Source: Pseudomonas sp.
GTDB lineage: Bacteria > Pseudomonadota > Gammaproteobacteria > Pseudomonadales > Pseudomonadaceae
Assembly: GCF_030690725.1 (NCBI RefSeq)
Contig: NZ_JAUYGD010000067.1
Span: 62,001-126,000 of the forward strand
Length of the DNA stretch: 64,000 nucleotides
Direction: 5' to 3'
The notes below the pieces were generated by a model. That model did no database searches. It saw only the letters and a list, made by a program, of their open reading frames with translations, and was not told the DNA's origin. Position numbers and translations under genes: made by a program. Positions 18,789 to 29,390 of this stretch are shown here, in pieces (within the stretch, counting starts at the first letter, position 1; every line of letters starts with the position of its first letter).

Positions 18789-20228
18789 TCATTGCGCGCG
18801 CGCCGTAAGGGCTTTGTTGTCAGCGCTGGGGCGCTTGCACAACGTGGCCTCGACGCTGAGATTGGCCGGCATGTTTTCCGGGCTCTGAATGTCCAGGGCG
18901 AGCAGGTTGAGATCGGCCCAGTCGGCGTCGTTGCGCAGTTCGAAGACGTAGCGGCCGTCGGTAGGGGCGCGGTCGCTCTGTTCGAGCTTGAAGTTTTCGC
19001 GCCGCCCTGTGAGGTACCAGAGGGTGGCCTGGGCCTGATGTATGCCGGGGTCGCTGAAGGTCAGGTCGATCTGGTAATCACCGCCGCGCAGGTCCTGCAC
19101 GGCGCGTTTTTCGCCGTTGACCAGCACCTGGTTGGCCCCGGGCTTGAGGGTGACCTTATTCTTCATCACTGCCTTGTGGCCCGCACAACCGTTGTCCACC
19201 AGTGGCACGGCCTGGCGGTAGAAGCTTTGCTGCGCCAGGTCGTAATGGGTGGCGAATTCCCAGAGCAGAATCTGCGGCGGGTTGTCGTGAAATTCCTGGC
19301 TGGTCATGTACTGCAGCAGGGCGCTGTCGAAGCCGCCGCCACTGACCGAGCGGTTAAGCACTTCGGCGCCGCTGTGCTGTTGCAGAAAACCGGCGAAGTT
19401 GTAGGCCGGACCGCTGTTGCTGGTACCGACCAGGGCAATCTGCGGGTCGGCTTCGTCGCCGAACAGGCTGTCGCTGTCGGCTTCACCCTGCATGGTGGTC
19501 TCGAAACGCGGCACATACTCGGTGGCGTAGGTGGTGCCACAGAAGTGTGCGGCGGTCTTGTGCAGGGTGCCGGCCTTGGGCAGCAGGCCGGTGATGTTGC
19601 TTTCGAACTGCTGCTGGGGGATCTCGTCGAACCCCGGGATTTCGTTGAGCGTTGCGGCCACCAGTTTGGCGGTGCGCTCGGCACCGGCGGGCGTCCAGTG
19701 GTGGTCGGCCTTGAAGTAGTAGTCGGTGTCCACGCCCTGTTCGTCAAACAGCGGCGACAGGTCGGTGGTCCAGATTCCGGCATGGCGAAAGCCCTCGATG
19801 GCCTTGAGGTAGTTCTGCTTGGCCAGATCGAAATTGAACTTGGCTTTTTCCTCGGCGGTGAGCTTTTCGCGGTTTACCAGGCCGCGAGTCGGTTGATAAA
19901 CGATCAGCAATTCCACGCCTTTGCGCTTGAGCGCATCGCGCAGGCGTTTGAACTGCCGATAGCCGTCGGGTGTGGTGCCAAAGTCGGTGCGCAGGTCATA
20001 ACGGCTGCGAAACAGCCAGTCACCTTCGCCCTGCACCAGGGCGGTGAAAAAACTCAGGTACTTGGTGTTGTACTGGCTGGGGTCCTGGGCAGCGGGGCAC
20101 AGCGGGCCGACCCGCTGCACCTGATAGTGCGGTTCGGCCTGCGCGGCAGCGGCGACACCCAGCAGGGTGCAGGCGAGGGCCAGTTGGCGGAATTTGAAAG
20201 GCTGTGTGTTCACGTTGTCGTTCCTCAA
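18789..20228 (-). CDS. algX: Alginate biosynthesis protein AlgX
   Basis: The 479-residue periplasmic protein has a signal peptide (cleavage near [10 protein letters not shown]), an SGNH acetyltransferase domain and a C-terminal carbohydrate-binding domain. The predicted catalytic residues are Asp175 and His177 in FKADHHWTP and Ser270 in GTSNS, matching positions known for P. aeruginosa AlgX (174, 176, 269). AlgX binds and acetylates the polymer and belongs to the AlgK-AlgX-AlgG secretion scaffold. Its ATG overlaps the algG stop in ATGA (20225-20228), so translation is coupled. Confidence 0.96.
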   Translation of the reverse strand: MRNDNVNTQPFKFRQLALACTLLGVAAAAQAEPHYQVQRVGPLCPAAQDPSQYNTKYLSFFTALVQGEGDWLFRSRYDLRTDFGTTPDGYRQFKRLRDALKRKGVELLIVYQPTRGLVNREKLTAEEKAKFNFDLAKQNYLKAIEGFRHAGIWTTDLSPLFDEQGVDTDYYFKADHHWTPAGAERTAKLVAATLNEIPGFDEIPQQQFESNITGLLPKAGTLHKTAAHFCGTTYATEYVPRFETTMQGEADSDSLFGDEADPQIALVGTSNSGPAYNFAGFLQQHSGAEVLNRSVSGGGFDSALLQYMTSQEFHDNPPQILLWEFATHYDLAQQSFYRQAVPLVDNGCAGHKAVMKNKVTLKPGANQVLVNGEKRAVQDLRGGDYQIDLTFSDPGIHQAQATLWYLTGRRENFKLEQSDRAPTDGRYVFELRNDADWADLNLLALDIQSPENMPANLSVEATLCKRPSADNKALTARAQ

Positions 20229-21814
20229 TCCTGGAGTTCGGCCTGGCTTTCCACGGGGTCGATCAGCACGGCCAGTTGGCGGCGCACCATCAGATCGAGG
20301 ATTTCTTCCTGCTTTTCACCGAGGATGCCGCTGAAGCTGATACCGGTGCTTTTGCTCGGCGCGAGCATTTCCACGCGGTACAGCTCAACCGATAACGGCG
20401 AGTCGATAGACAGCGGGCCGGAGCCGTTGGCCGCGAGGGTGCCGCCGACCACGATCATCGAGACCTCGGTGTCGAAGGGGTCGAGCTGGATATTGCGGTC
20501 GGTGTCGGAGAGATCCTTGATATGCCCGTACACCCCGCTCAGGCCGTTGGCGGCGGCGACGTTCTCGTACAGGCGGATATTCAGGCTGTTGCGCAGGCGA
20601 ATGCCGTGGCGGGCATTGTTCAGGACCTGATTGCCCCAGAGCAGGTTGTCCGAACTTTCATAGAGGGTGATGCCGTCGGCATGGTTACCGTACACCTGGT
20701 TGTAGGCCACCAGGTTGTTCACGCTGTTACGGTCGATAACGATGCCGGAGAGCTTGTTGTCGTAGCTCTTGTTATTGAAGATCCAGCTGTTGTCGACCTC
20801 GCGGGAGATGATGATGCCGTGCTTCTTCTGGGTGCCGTGCACGCGGTTCTCGGCGATGATCAGGCCGTGGGAACGGTCGTGCGGGTCGATGCCGTAGACG
20901 ATGTTGTCGCGGTAGGTGTTGCCCTTGATCACCACGTTTTCGGCTTCATAGCAGTAGAAGCCGTACCAGTGGTCGACGAATTCCGAATCGATCAGCCAGC
21001 CAGTCGGCTCCGGTCGTTTCAGGCGCGCCTGCATGCCGGGGGTGTACTGGGTGATGCTGACGCCGTAGGACTTGCTGGTGTTGTAACCCAGGCTGGTGAA
21101 TACGCTGGAGGCGATATACAGCTCGCTGCCGCCCCAGGACACCAGAAAGGGGCGGAACTCATCGGCGCTGCGAAAGCTCGCCGGGGCGTTGTCGGCCTCG
21201 CGCCAGGCAGTGAGTTTTGTTTCGGTGAAAAACAGCTGACCGTCATTGACCACAAAGCTGCCGCGCTCCTGCGACAGGCGCAGCTCTTTGGTGCTTTTAT
21301 CGACATGCAGGGTGGCGCCCTGGGCCACCACGATGGGCAGGCGCGCCAGGTAGACGCCCGGTTCAACTTCGCTGAATTGACTGTCCGGCAGGCTGCGCGC
21401 CAGATCCTTGGGCGTCACGTAGCCGCCTTCGATAAAGATCGCCTGGGGCATGCCGTTCTGCCGCGTGACCCACTCGCGTATACGTTCGTTACCGCCGATA
21501 AAGTCCTTCAGCGCATCCTGCTGCAGCATGCGCCGCACCACCACCTTGCCGCCTGGTGTGCGCTGGATCTTGGCTTCGACGGCCGCAGTGGTGTAGCCGC
21601 TGAGGTCGGGCAGTTGCGGTGGGTCCAGGTGCAGCTCGGCAATCGGCGCGCTGGTTACCGTGTAGTTCTGCGTCGGTTTGACTGTTTGCTGCGCTTCGCC
21701 GGCTGCTGCCGTGGCTATCCAGGGCGCGGCCGGTTGCAGCGCGCCGAGCAGCATGCCGCTGCACAGCAGGGCAATGCCGATGGCGCGTTTGAGTTTGCTA
21801 GGGCGTGGCGTCAT
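20225..21814 (-). CDS. algG: Mannuronan C5-epimerase AlgG
   Basis: The 529-residue protein has a signal peptide, then a right-handed parallel beta-helix of CASH/PbH1-type repeats (for example NNLVAYNQVYGNHADG). The catalytic DPHDR motif is at residues 310-314. AlgG turns D-mannuronate into L-guluronate in the periplasm and guides polymer to the outer-membrane pore. The C-terminal tail, rich in acidic residues, is family-typical. It starts 12 bp after the algE stop and overlaps algX by four bases. Confidence 0.97.
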   Translation of the reverse strand: MTPRPSKLKRAIGIALLCSGMLLGALQPAAPWIATAAAGEAQQTVKPTQNYTVTSAPIAELHLDPPQLPDLSGYTTAAVEAKIQRTPGGKVVVRRMLQQDALKDFIGGNERIREWVTRQNGMPQAIFIEGGYVTPKDLARSLPDSQFSEVEPGVYLARLPIVVAQGATLHVDKSTKELRLSQERGSFVVNDGQLFFTETKLTAWREADNAPASFRSADEFRPFLVSWGGSELYIASSVFTSLGYNTSKSYGVSITQYTPGMQARLKRPEPTGWLIDSEFVDHWYGFYCYEAENVVIKGNTYRDNIVYGIDPHDRSHGLIIAENRVHGTQKKHGIIISREVDNSWIFNNKSYDNKLSGIVIDRNSVNNLVAYNQVYGNHADGITLYESSDNLLWGNQVLNNARHGIRLRNSLNIRLYENVAAANGLSGVYGHIKDLSDTDRNIQLDPFDTEVSMIVVGGTLAANGSGPLSIDSPLSVELYRVEMLAPSKSTGISFSGILGEKQEEILDLMVRRQLAVLIDPVESQAELQD

Positions 21815-21826
21815 GGCGCGGGGTCC

Positions 21827-23329
21827 TTAGAATTTCCAGATAACATCGATAAAGGCCCGATGCATAAGCGAGTCGGTGTCGCTGCCGTAGGCATCGCCAG
21901 GCTTGAATACGCCACCACGGAAACGCACCAGGGCTGCGGGCTCGTCGATGGCTTCGCTCATCGCCGCAGGCAGCAGGCCTTGCTTGAAGTACTTGGTGAC
22001 GACCAGATCAAGCTCCTGGCCGAGCGCCTTCTCACCGTCCACCAGGGCTACCTGCGGGGCAGGGCTGAGATCGGCGAGTGGATCATCGAAACGCGCGTTG
22101 ATACCGCTGCGGCCGATCTGCTGGTGCGCATCGACGCGCCAGAAGTGGTGGTAGACCAAGCTGGCGTCGTAGTCGTCGGCCAGCTGCCAGGAGCCGAACA
22201 GGGTGGCGGCCTGCAGGTTGCTCAGCTCGCCGCGGAAGGCCTCGCCGAAGCGCTGCACACTGCTACGGGTGCCGGTAAAGGTGGAGCGGTTGCTGTGCAG
22301 GCCGGTCTGCCGGTAGTTGTCGTTACCACTGCCGTCGGCATCGCCGCCGCCACTGCCACGGGCGTAGGCCGCACCAATCTGCCAGTGGGGATCAAGGCGC
22401 AGACGCAACCCCAGGTCAGTGGCCCAGGCATTCAGATGAGTGCTGCTCTGGCCGCCGGCAACGCTGTCATCCAGGCTGCCGTTGAGGCTGTTACGTTCGC
22501 CCGTCAGCGAGGTGAGGCTGGCCCAGTAGTTGAGGCGCTGCTGGTTGCGAAAGTTGTACGCATCGCTGTGCGCGTGCAGGCCCAGCCAGGTGAGGTTGCC
22601 GTTGGCGCGTTTGTCCAGGGCATCGATGGGCTGATTGGGGTCGGCCAGCGCGCCGTCGTCGCGTGAGTGATGCGCGCGAAAACCGAGCCAGTGCCCTGGC
22701 TGCCACTGAGCGGCAATATCGCCGAACAGGTGCAGACGGTCTTCGTCTTCCGGGGCCAGTTCGTCGAGGTCGCTGCGGTACTCGCTGAAGCGCTGCGCGG
22801 CGCCCAGGCTGGCTTGCAGCAGGGTGGTGTCGAAGCGCCAGTTCAGTGCTTCGATATTTGTGTCGCGCCATTGCCCGTCTTCGTTGTGCAGGCGTTGGCG
22901 ACCCAGGCGCAGGTGTTCGCCGGGGTAGTCGGTGAGGCCGGCGTAGTCGACCCAGAATTCGCGCAGTGCCAGGTAGTTCTTCTTGCGGGTGCGGCCATCG
23001 GTCTGGCCGGACTCCGGCTGGTCTGCGGACGACTCCAGGGTATCGGTCTGGATGATGTCGCTGGCCATTACCGCCTGGCCCATGGCGAAGGCACTCCAGT
23101 TACCGCGTTGGACGCGCAGCCAGGGACGCAGGTCGAGGGCGATGCCGTTAGCGTCGCCGCCGCCGCGGGTGCCGAGGTCGCGGTCTTCTTCCGATTGCGC
23201 GGTGATCTTGATGTCGGCGCCAAAGTGCATGGCGTCCATCTGTACGGCCCAGGCCTGGCTGCTGCAGAGCATGGACAGACCAAGGCCGAGGCTGATCGGG
23301 TTGAGTTGCAGCAATGCACGGCGCTTCAT
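21827..23329 (-). CDS. algE: Outer-membrane alginate export porin AlgE
   Basis: The 500-residue precursor has a signal peptide (cleavage near QAWAVQMD) and many alternating aromatic beta strands. Its C-terminus VIWKF ends in phenylalanine, the usual signal for outer-membrane assembly. AlgE is an 18-strand barrel with an electropositive pore that lets alginate out. The start ATG at 23329 overlaps the end of algK (ATGA, 23326-23329), which couples translation. Two glycine-rich and acidic loops ([12 protein letters not shown]) are probably extracellular. Confidence 0.96.
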   Translation of the reverse strand: MKRRALLQLNPISLGLGLSMLCSSQAWAVQMDAMHFGADIKITAQSEEDRDLGTRGGGDANGIALDLRPWLRVQRGNWSAFAMGQAVMASDIIQTDTLESSADQPESGQTDGRTRKKNYLALREFWVDYAGLTDYPGEHLRLGRQRLHNEDGQWRDTNIEALNWRFDTTLLQASLGAAQRFSEYRSDLDELAPEDEDRLHLFGDIAAQWQPGHWLGFRAHHSRDDGALADPNQPIDALDKRANGNLTWLGLHAHSDAYNFRNQQRLNYWASLTSLTGERNSLNGSLDDSVAGGQSSTHLNAWATDLGLRLRLDPHWQIGAAYARGSGGGDADGSGNDNYRQTGLHSNRSTFTGTRSSVQRFGEAFRGELSNLQAATLFGSWQLADDYDASLVYHHFWRVDAHQQIGRSGINARFDDPLADLSPAPQVALVDGEKALGQELDLVVTKYFKQGLLPAAMSEAIDEPAALVRFRGGVFKPGDAYGSDTDSLMHRAFIDVIWKF

Positions 23330-24711
23330 GGATGGTGCGCCTGCAGAGTGGCTTGATCCTGCCAGGCCGTGCCGCGCAGTTGGCGCTCATCGGCGAGCAA
23401 TTGCGCGGCCTTGATGCGCTCGCTTGGGCTCAGTTGCTGTTCGCTGGCGCGCGCCAGTTCGCTGGCCTGCGGGGTATTCTTCGGCAGGGCCAACTGGCTG
23501 AAGACATAGGCGTTGACCGGGTCTGGCTGGATGCCTTTGCCTTGCGAATACATCTGCGCGAGGGCGAAGTCGGCGTTGATCTGGCCGTTGCGCGCGGCGC
23601 TGAGCAGGTGATCGAGGGCCTGTTGCGGGTAGATGTCGCCGAGGTAACCGCGCAGGTAGATCTGGCCGAGAAAGTAATTGGCGCTGGGTTCGCTGGGCGC
23701 GGCCTTGCGCAGGTGCTCTTCGGCTTTGTGCGGGTCTTGCGGCAGCAGCTTGCCTTCGTAGTACAGGCGCCCGAGCAGTAGCTCGGCACGCGGCAGGGCG
23801 GCGGCGCGGCCTTGTTCGAGGTAACCGAGCATCTGCTCGATATCACCCAGTGCTGGGTAGTCGTAAAGCAGGCGCGCCAGGCTCACCCAGGCCGCGGGAT
23901 AGTTCGGCGCAATGGCTTCGAGCATGGTCTGCGCCTGGCTTTCGTCCGGCTTGCCGAGTTCGGCGTCGGCCAGCACCTGGGCCACGGCATCCACCCGTTG
24001 CGCGGGGATCGCCTCGCTGTGGTAGCCGGCCATCAGGCGCTGGATCAGGGCTTGCTGCTGTTTGCTCTTGCCTTGCTTCTGGTACACGGTGGCCAGCTCG
24101 ACATAGCAGACATCGGTTTGGCTGATCAGGCCCTGGCAGATCTGTTCGATCTCATCCAGGTGCTGGTCGTAGTTGCCCTGGCTGCGGTACAGCAGGATCT
24201 GCGCCAGATCGGCCTGGGTATGGCCTTGTTGGCGCCAGGTGGTGAGGCGTTGTTGTACGTTCATATCGGGATAATCCTGTGGGTATTGCAGGTACAGCAT
24301 CACCAGCGGCAGCAGGCTGTTGGCTTCCCCAGCAGCGAAGGCCTGCTCCAGTAATTGCGCGGCTTCGCGGCGTTCGGCAGGGCTGGCGGCGGGTTTGCGG
24401 GCGAGCAATTTGCCCAGCCGCGCCTGTGCCCGTGGCGAGCCGTCGAGGGCGCTGCGGTAGGTCTGCTCGGCTTGCTCCAGGCCTTCTGCAGAGCCGCTGG
24501 CCAGTTGCAGATCGGCCAGGCCGATTTGCGCGTCGACATAGCCCAGCTCGGCCAGCTGGCGGAAATGCTGCTCGGCGGTGGCGTGGTCGCCCTGCTTCAG
24601 CGCTGCCACGGCCAGACGCTGGTCAGGCAGGTTGGCGCAGGCGCTTAGGCCCAGCGCCAGGGTGAGCGTGAGCAGTGGCGTGGCCAGCGGGCGGGCGTTG
24701 CGGTTCGACAT
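23326..24711 (-). CDS. algK: Alginate outer-membrane lipoprotein AlgK
   Basis: The 461-residue protein has a lipobox LSAC with Cys25, so it is a lipoprotein. The mature part consists of repeated helical pairs of TPR/Sel1 type, such as [19 protein letters not shown] and [18 protein letters not shown]. AlgK localises AlgE in the outer membrane and bridges to AlgX and Alg44. The gene starts 11 bp after alg44 and overlaps algE by four bases. Confidence 0.96.
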   Translation of the reverse strand: MSNRNARPLATPLLTLTLALGLSACANLPDQRLAVAALKQGDHATAEQHFRQLAELGYVDAQIGLADLQLASGSAEGLEQAEQTYRSALDGSPRAQARLGKLLARKPAASPAERREAAQLLEQAFAAGEANSLLPLVMLYLQYPQDYPDMNVQQRLTTWRQQGHTQADLAQILLYRSQGNYDQHLDEIEQICQGLISQTDVCYVELATVYQKQGKSKQQQALIQRLMAGYHSEAIPAQRVDAVAQVLADAELGKPDESQAQTMLEAIAPNYPAAWVSLARLLYDYPALGDIEQMLGYLEQGRAAALPRAELLLGRLYYEGKLLPQDPHKAEEHLRKAAPSEPSANYFLGQIYLRGYLGDIYPQQALDHLLSAARNGQINADFALAQMYSQGKGIQPDPVNAYVFSQLALPKNTPQASELARASEQQLSPSERIKAAQLLADERQLRGTAWQDQATLQAHHP

Positions 24712-24722
24712 GCGCCTGCTCC

Positions 24723-25889
24723 TCAGAGACCAGCCGCCAGGGCTTTGTCGATCATCCAGTCGAGCGACGGGCCGCGGTCGAGCAGCACTTCCACGGGTTG
24801 CCCGGCCAGGTTGCTGCTCAGGGTCTGCTCGGGTTCGATCACCACGCGGATATCCGCTGCCAGGCCACCTTCATGCAGGCTGCTGCTGACGATCTTGCCG
24901 TAGCGCGGGGTTTCTTCGCCGGCGACCATAAAGCTGGCGCGGCTACCGATGCGGGCCTGGGCAAAGTTGCGGTAAGGGAAGCTCGCCAGCACCGTGGCGC
25001 GGGTGTTTTGTGGCACCAGTTCGAAGATCACATCGCCCTTGCTGGCGAACTGGCCGTCGGCCACCAGCTGACGCGCCACCTTGCAGTCGCAGGGGCTGGT
25101 CAGGGTGCCTTTGATCTGTTTGCCGAACAGGGTTTCGATGTTCGCCGTGCTCAGCTGCTCGTCGTTCAGGTGACCTTTGAGCATTTCCAGCATGCTGGCG
25201 GAGAATGAGGCAATTGGCGCGCCTTTGGCCACGCTGCCGTCTGCGCCGATCAGGCTCTGCACCGTGCCTTCGCGTGGCATGGTGACCTGCAGACTAGGCA
25301 CGTTGACCAGGGCTGACTGGGCATGCGTGACGAAGTACAGGCCGTACACCGACTTGAAGATAAAGCCGAAGGCCGCCAGGCCCACCAGAAAGATCGCCAG
25401 GCTGAACGTCACGGCCTTGAGACGGCCGAGTACGCTCATGGCGGTGCCGCCGTTGGCCTGCTTGCGCGCCTTGGTGAAGTTGTCGCGTTGCAAGGTACTC
25501 AGCAGGTCGCCGGCGCTGACCAGCTCACCGCCCAGGTAGGCGCTGATCAGATGGCGCAGGGTGGCCTGCTCGCGCGGTTTGAGGTTGTGCAGCTGGCAGC
25601 CGATACGCTTGCTGTCGCTATCCACCGAGCGCACCTGGAATTCGATGTCGATACCCAGGTTGAAGCTGTCGAGCTTGAATTGCAGGCGGCCTTTGTGGAA
25701 GTCACCGATCTGCATCGCCTGCTGGTTGTCGATCACGCTGAAACCACCTGCCGAGATATCGCAGAGCTGTAACTCGATACGCTCGCGGCTCTTGTTCAGG
25801 TAGTGCACCTGGGCCGGGATCTTCACCCGGGCATGCTGGCGCTGGGCTTCGGACTCATGCACCACGTTGACGTTGACGGCTGTATTCAT
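24723..25889 (-). CDS. alg44: Alginate polymerase co-factor Alg44 (c-di-GMP receptor)
   Basis: The 388-residue protein has an N-terminal cytoplasmic PilZ domain with the c-di-GMP motif RxxxR (Arg17, Arg21) and DxSxxG (Asp44, Ser46). One transmembrane segment follows near residues 160-185, then a periplasmic HlyD-like adaptor domain. Binding of cyclic di-GMP activates Alg8. All PilZ key residues are intact, so polymerisation should need c-di-GMP. It lies 34 bp after alg8 and 11 bp before algK. Confidence 0.97.
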   Translation of the reverse strand: MNTAVNVNVVHESEAQRQHARVKIPAQVHYLNKSRERIELQLCDISAGGFSVIDNQQAMQIGDFHKGRLQFKLDSFNLGIDIEFQVRSVDSDSKRIGCQLHNLKPREQATLRHLISAYLGGELVSAGDLLSTLQRDNFTKARKQANGGTAMSVLGRLKAVTFSLAIFLVGLAAFGFIFKSVYGLYFVTHAQSALVNVPSLQVTMPREGTVQSLIGADGSVAKGAPIASFSASMLEMLKGHLNDEQLSTANIETLFGKQIKGTLTSPCDCKVARQLVADGQFASKGDVIFELVPQNTRATVLASFPYRNFAQARIGSRASFMVAGEETPRYGKIVSSSLHEGGLAADIRVVIEPEQTLSSNLAGQPVEVLLDRGPSLDWMIDKALAAGL

Positions 25890-25923
25890 GCTTGCAAATT
25901 CCTGTTCAAAAGGGTCGCGCTCG

Positions 25924-27423
25924 TCACACCAGCACCAGCAGGGTGGCGACGAATAGGCTGGCGGCAGAGAAGGTCATGGCCCGCGAGGACCAGGTGTTGA
26001 ACCAGCGCTGAAAACTCACCAGGCCGCGATCGAGCTTGGTGTTCTGGCGGGTCCAGGACTGCTGGTCGAGACGGAAGAACACGTAGATCTTCACCAGCGC
26101 GCCGACGATCTGGTTGTAATAGAGAATCAGTGGGTAGGCCGGGCCGATGTGGTGCCCGGTGACGCTCAGCAACAGGGTCAGAATCAGCCGGGTCAGGCCG
26201 ATCCACAGCAGGTAGGCCAGGAAGAAACCGAGGCCGTATTTGATACTGGCGATGATCGCCACGCTCAGGCCGAGCAGGCTGGTCCACATCGACACGCGTT
26301 GGTCGAACAGCACCAGGCTGGTGAAACCACCCAGGCGTTTCATACCCAGGCGTAAGGCGCGGGCGTTCTGCCGCAGGTTGTTGCCGTACCAGCGGAACAT
26401 CAGTTTGCGGCTGGCCTTGATAAAGCTCTTTTCCGGCGGATGCTCGACCGTATTGATCGCCGCATCCGGCACGTAGAAGGTGTCGTAGCCCAGGCGCATC
26501 AGGCTGTACCAGCTGGACTTGTCATCGCCGGTGAGGAACTGGAAGCGCCCCAGGCGCCAGTGGTCGAGGTGATCGCTTTCCACATCGGCGATAAACGCCG
26601 GGTCAGTCACCACTTCGGCGCGGAATACCGACATGCGCCCGGTCATGGTCAGCACGCGTTTGCTCAGGGCCATCGAGCACATATTCAGGTGGCGCTGGGC
26701 GAAGCGCAGCTTGTGCCATTCGCTCATCACATAGCTGCCGCGTACCTCGCAGAACTCATTGGTGGTGAGGCCGCCGACATTGGGGAACAACTTGAACCAG
26801 GGCACGGTTTTGCGCACCACCCCTGCGCCGAGCACGGTGTCGCCATCGATCACCGCCACTACTGCATCGGTATCTGGCATCTGCCGCGATATGGCGCGAA
26901 AGCCATAGGCCAGGCCATCCCGTTTGCCCGTGCCGGGAATGCGCACGAAGTCCAGGGAGACGTGTTCTGGCGGCTGCATTTGCGCCCAGAGGCTCTTCAC
27001 CAGTAGCTCATCGGAAAGCTCAACGATGGAGCAGACCACGGTTGTCGGGTAGCCGCAGTCAATCGCTTCGCGAATCACCGAGCGGTACACCTGGGCAGTG
27101 GTCAGGGCATCGATGCGAAAGCTGGTGACCAGCAGAAACACCTGGGACGGATCGGCGGCTTTGCCGAGCTTGGCCACCTGGCGCCGGTAGTAAGGGAACA
27201 CCAGATAGAGAAACAGCATGCCGCGCACGAAATGCACGGCGCCCATGGAATAACGCCAGATGCCTACCGCGCCGATCAACAGGAGGTAGTCGCGCGACTC
27301 GGGGTCGAACACGCTCCTGGGCAATGCCAGCGCCAGCAGCATCAGCAGTGATAAGTAGAACAGCCAGCCAGCGGCCTGGTTGAGGCCGCTTTTCAGCGTG
27401 TGGGTTTGCATAAACATATCCAT
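25924..27423 (-). CDS. alg8: Alginate polymerase, glycosyltransferase family 2 (Alg8)
   Basis: The 499-residue inner-membrane protein has two N-terminal transmembrane segments, a GT2 domain with the metal/UDP-type motifs VIDGDTVLG and [13 protein letters not shown], and three or four C-terminal membrane segments. Alg8 polymerises GDP-mannuronate, using Alg44 as its c-di-GMP switch. Length fits the family (494 in P. aeruginosa). The start may be ATG 27423 or ATG 27411, since neither has a strong ribosome site. A hairpin with arms GCCCTGG and CCAGGGC (27439-27467) occupies the 70-bp gap after algD. Confidence 0.96.
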   Translation of the reverse strand: MDMFMQTHTLKSGLNQAAGWLFYLSLLMLLALALPRSVFDPESRDYLLLIGAVGIWRYSMGAVHFVRGMLFLYLVFPYYRRQVAKLGKAADPSQVFLLVTSFRIDALTTAQVYRSVIREAIDCGYPTTVVCSIVELSDELLVKSLWAQMQPPEHVSLDFVRIPGTGKRDGLAYGFRAISRQMPDTDAVVAVIDGDTVLGAGVVRKTVPWFKLFPNVGGLTTNEFCEVRGSYVMSEWHKLRFAQRHLNMCSMALSKRVLTMTGRMSVFRAEVVTDPAFIADVESDHLDHWRLGRFQFLTGDDKSSWYSLMRLGYDTFYVPDAAINTVEHPPEKSFIKASRKLMFRWYGNNLRQNARALRLGMKRLGGFTSLVLFDQRVSMWTSLLGLSVAIIASIKYGLGFFLAYLLWIGLTRLILTLLLSVTGHHIGPAYPLILYYNQIVGALVKIYVFFRLDQQSWTRQNTKLDRGLVSFQRWFNTWSSRAMTFSAASLFVATLLVLV

Positions 27424-27438
27424 CGTCTGTGCCAGATA

Positions 27439-27467
27439 GCCCTGGTCGGCGCTTGGCCGCCCAGGGC
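27439..27467 (-). other. Hairpin between algD and alg8
   Basis: GCCCTGG (27439-27445) and CCAGGGC (27461-27467) pair, with inner CGGC/GCCG complementarity. No T-run follows on the minus strand. It could stabilise the algD part of the transcript or act as an attenuator. Confidence 0.45.
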
Positions 27468-27493
27468 TTGCCTCAGCTCACAAGCTGCAGGGG

Positions 27494-28804
27494 TTACCAG
27501 CAGATGCCTTCGCTGCCGGCACGCGATGCCGTTGGCATAAAGCCCACCAGGTCGACCACGTGCTTGCCGTGCAGGGCCTGCTGCGCCAGTGGGGCAAAGT
27601 GCATGTCGCTGTTGCCCAGTACGATGATGTCGGCACCGTCCACCACGGCATCGAAGTCACTGCTCAGCAGTGAGGAGACGTGGGGGATCTTCGACTCGAT
27701 GTAGTCCTTGTTCGCCCCATAGACGCGGGCGTACTCGACGTTGCGGTCGAAGATGCTCAGGTCATAACCCTTGCCGATCAGCATTTCTGCCAGCTCCACC
27801 AGCGGGCTTTCACGCAGGTCATCGGTGCCGGCTTTGAAGCTCAAACCGAGCAGGGCCACCTTGCGTTTGTCGTAGCTGGCGATGATGTCGAAGGCGTTCT
27901 GCACCTGGATGGCGTTGCTGCGCATCAGCGAGCCAATCAGCGGTGCATCGACATCCATGGCCCCGGCGCGGTAGGACAGGGCGCGCACGTCCTTGGGCAG
28001 GCACGAGCCGCCAAAGGCGAAGCCGGGTTTCATGTAGTACTTGGAGAGGTTGAGCTTGTGGTCCTGGCAGATCACGTCCATCACATCGCGGCCATCGACG
28101 CCGGCAGCCTTGGCGATATTGCCGATTTCGTTGGCGAAGGTGACCTTGGTGGCGTGCCAGACGTTGCAGGTGTACTTGATCATCTCGGCGACATCGATGC
28201 TCTTGCGGATGATCGGCGCATCCAGCTCGCTGTAGATGCTTTCCAGCAGATCACCGGAGGCCTGATCCAGCTCACCGATCACCGTCATGGGCGGGAAGTC
28301 GTAATCCTTGATCGCAGTGCTCTCGCGCAGGAACTCCGGGTTTACCGCCAGGCCGAAGTCGACCCCGGCCTGCTTGCCCGAGCAGTCTTCGAGGATCGGC
28401 AGCACCACGTTCTTGGCGGTGCCCGGCAGGACTGTGCTGCGGACCACCACGGTATGCCGTTCGGTTTTGTCGCGCATGGCCAGGCCGATTTCGCGGCACA
28501 CGCCCTCGATGTAATTGAGCTCCAGATCGCCGTTCTTCTTGCTCGGCGTACCCACGCAGATAAACGACACGTCGCTGTTAAGCACCGCATCGATCACATC
28601 GGTGGTACCGCGCAAATTCCCCGAAGCCAGCCCCTGTTGCAGCAGTTCTTCCAGGCCGGGTTCGACGATTGGCGATTTGCCATTGTTAATCAGATCAATC
28701 TTGCTGGCGGATACATCCACGCCAATCACTTGATGACCGCGCGCTGACAAACAGCCTGCACAAACTGCCCCGACATAACCTAAACCGAAGATGCTAATTC
28801 GCAT
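27494..28804 (-). CDS. algD: GDP-mannose 6-dehydrogenase
   Basis: The 436-residue enzyme equals the size of P. aeruginosa AlgD. It has the NAD motif GLGYVGAV near the N-terminus, the catalytic cysteine in AFGGSCLPKDV, and a C-terminal UDP/GDP-sugar binding domain. AlgD oxidises GDP-mannose to GDP-mannuronate, the committed step of alginate synthesis. I chose ATG 28804 (MRISIFGLGYV) rather than the earlier 28822 codon because the dinucleotide fold starts there. It is the first gene of the operon, preceded by about 600 bp of AT-richer regulatory DNA. Confidence 0.98.
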   Translation of the reverse strand: MRISIFGLGYVGAVCAGCLSARGHQVIGVDVSASKIDLINNGKSPIVEPGLEELLQQGLASGNLRGTTDVIDAVLNSDVSFICVGTPSKKNGDLELNYIEGVCREIGLAMRDKTERHTVVVRSTVLPGTAKNVVLPILEDCSGKQAGVDFGLAVNPEFLRESTAIKDYDFPPMTVIGELDQASGDLLESIYSELDAPIIRKSIDVAEMIKYTCNVWHATKVTFANEIGNIAKAAGVDGRDVMDVICQDHKLNLSKYYMKPGFAFGGSCLPKDVRALSYRAGAMDVDAPLIGSLMRSNAIQVQNAFDIIASYDKRKVALLGLSFKAGTDDLRESPLVELAEMLIGKGYDLSIFDRNVEYARVYGANKDYIESKIPHVSSLLSSDFDAVVDGADIIVLGNSDMHFAPLAQQALHGKHVVDLVGFMPTASRAGSEGICW

Positions 28805-29009
28805 CGCATTCACCTCGTCCATTTATTGCGTAATTAATTAGTGGCGATTAGCCACGGTTATTCGTTAGTTCGGCAGGCAAAGCTGCGTGAACTAATGCAG
28901 GCATAAAAGTTGGTTGGTAGCGTGGCGCTACCGGAGCCGGGCTTTGTATGTAGCACGCCCGTTCTGTATGTCTGGCCAGTGGCGCGATAGGCTCTGGCCT
29001 GTGGCTTTC

Positions 29010-29037
29010 AGTGAGTCATCGAATTCTTGATAGTTCC
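29010..29037 (-). promoter_or_regulatory. Candidate AlgU (sigma-22) promoter of algD
   Basis: On the minus strand GGAACTA (29037-29031) is followed after 16 bp by TCACT (29014-29010). This resembles the extracytoplasmic sigma factor pattern GAACTT-N16/17-TCtgA. It would give a leader of about 200 nt. The -10 match is only partial. Confidence 0.4.
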
Positions 29038-29134
29038 ACCTTGTATTTGTCCGTAACTTTCTTTGGGCTGAGTTTCTGCGCCGGATATAGATCCGGTATT
29101 AATCGCAGATATAGTCACGCGGAAAGTTGCATGA

Positions 29135-29172
29135 AGAAAAACATCGTGTCGCTATGAGTCCGATGTTTTTCT
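29135..29172. repeat. 12-bp inverted repeat upstream of algD
   Basis: AGAAAAACATCG (29135-29146) and CGATGTTTTTCT (29161-29172) are perfect inverted complements with a 14-nt spacer. It may be a protein-binding site or an AU-rich RNA hairpin downstream of yaaA. Confidence 0.6.
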
Positions 29173-29368
29173 GATGGTTCCTACCGTCCGTCATCTTTTG
29201 CAATGAAATGAGAACTGCTTGGTAGTTGCACTTTGATGGCACTTTTCAACTGTCTGGCGGAGTAATTCGCGCGGTGTATATGGGCGCTGGAAAGTTCAAC
29301 AGTAAAGTTGAGCTTTAATAAAGCTGACTGTTTGAATAGGTATTGAACGGCGCGGGAAATAGCGGGCA

Positions 29369-29390
29369 GCGGGCCGTTGGCGCGGCCCGC
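29369..29390 (-). terminator. Terminator-like hairpin after yaaA
   Basis: GCGGGCCG (29369-29376) and CGGCCCGC (29383-29390) form an 8-bp GC stem with a 6-nt loop just after the yaaA stop. The T content downstream on the minus strand is poor, so termination may be partial. Confidence 0.5.

Noticed and set aside
18666..22666. Two plus-strand open frames of 654 and 714 codons opposite algX, algG and algE
   Set aside because: Both are shadows of real genes. They cross gene borders of the alginate operon and lack domains.
29292..29297. GAACTT on the minus strand as an alternative AlgU -35
   Set aside because: No TC-containing -10 lies 16-17 bp downstream, and the site is almost 500 bp from algD.
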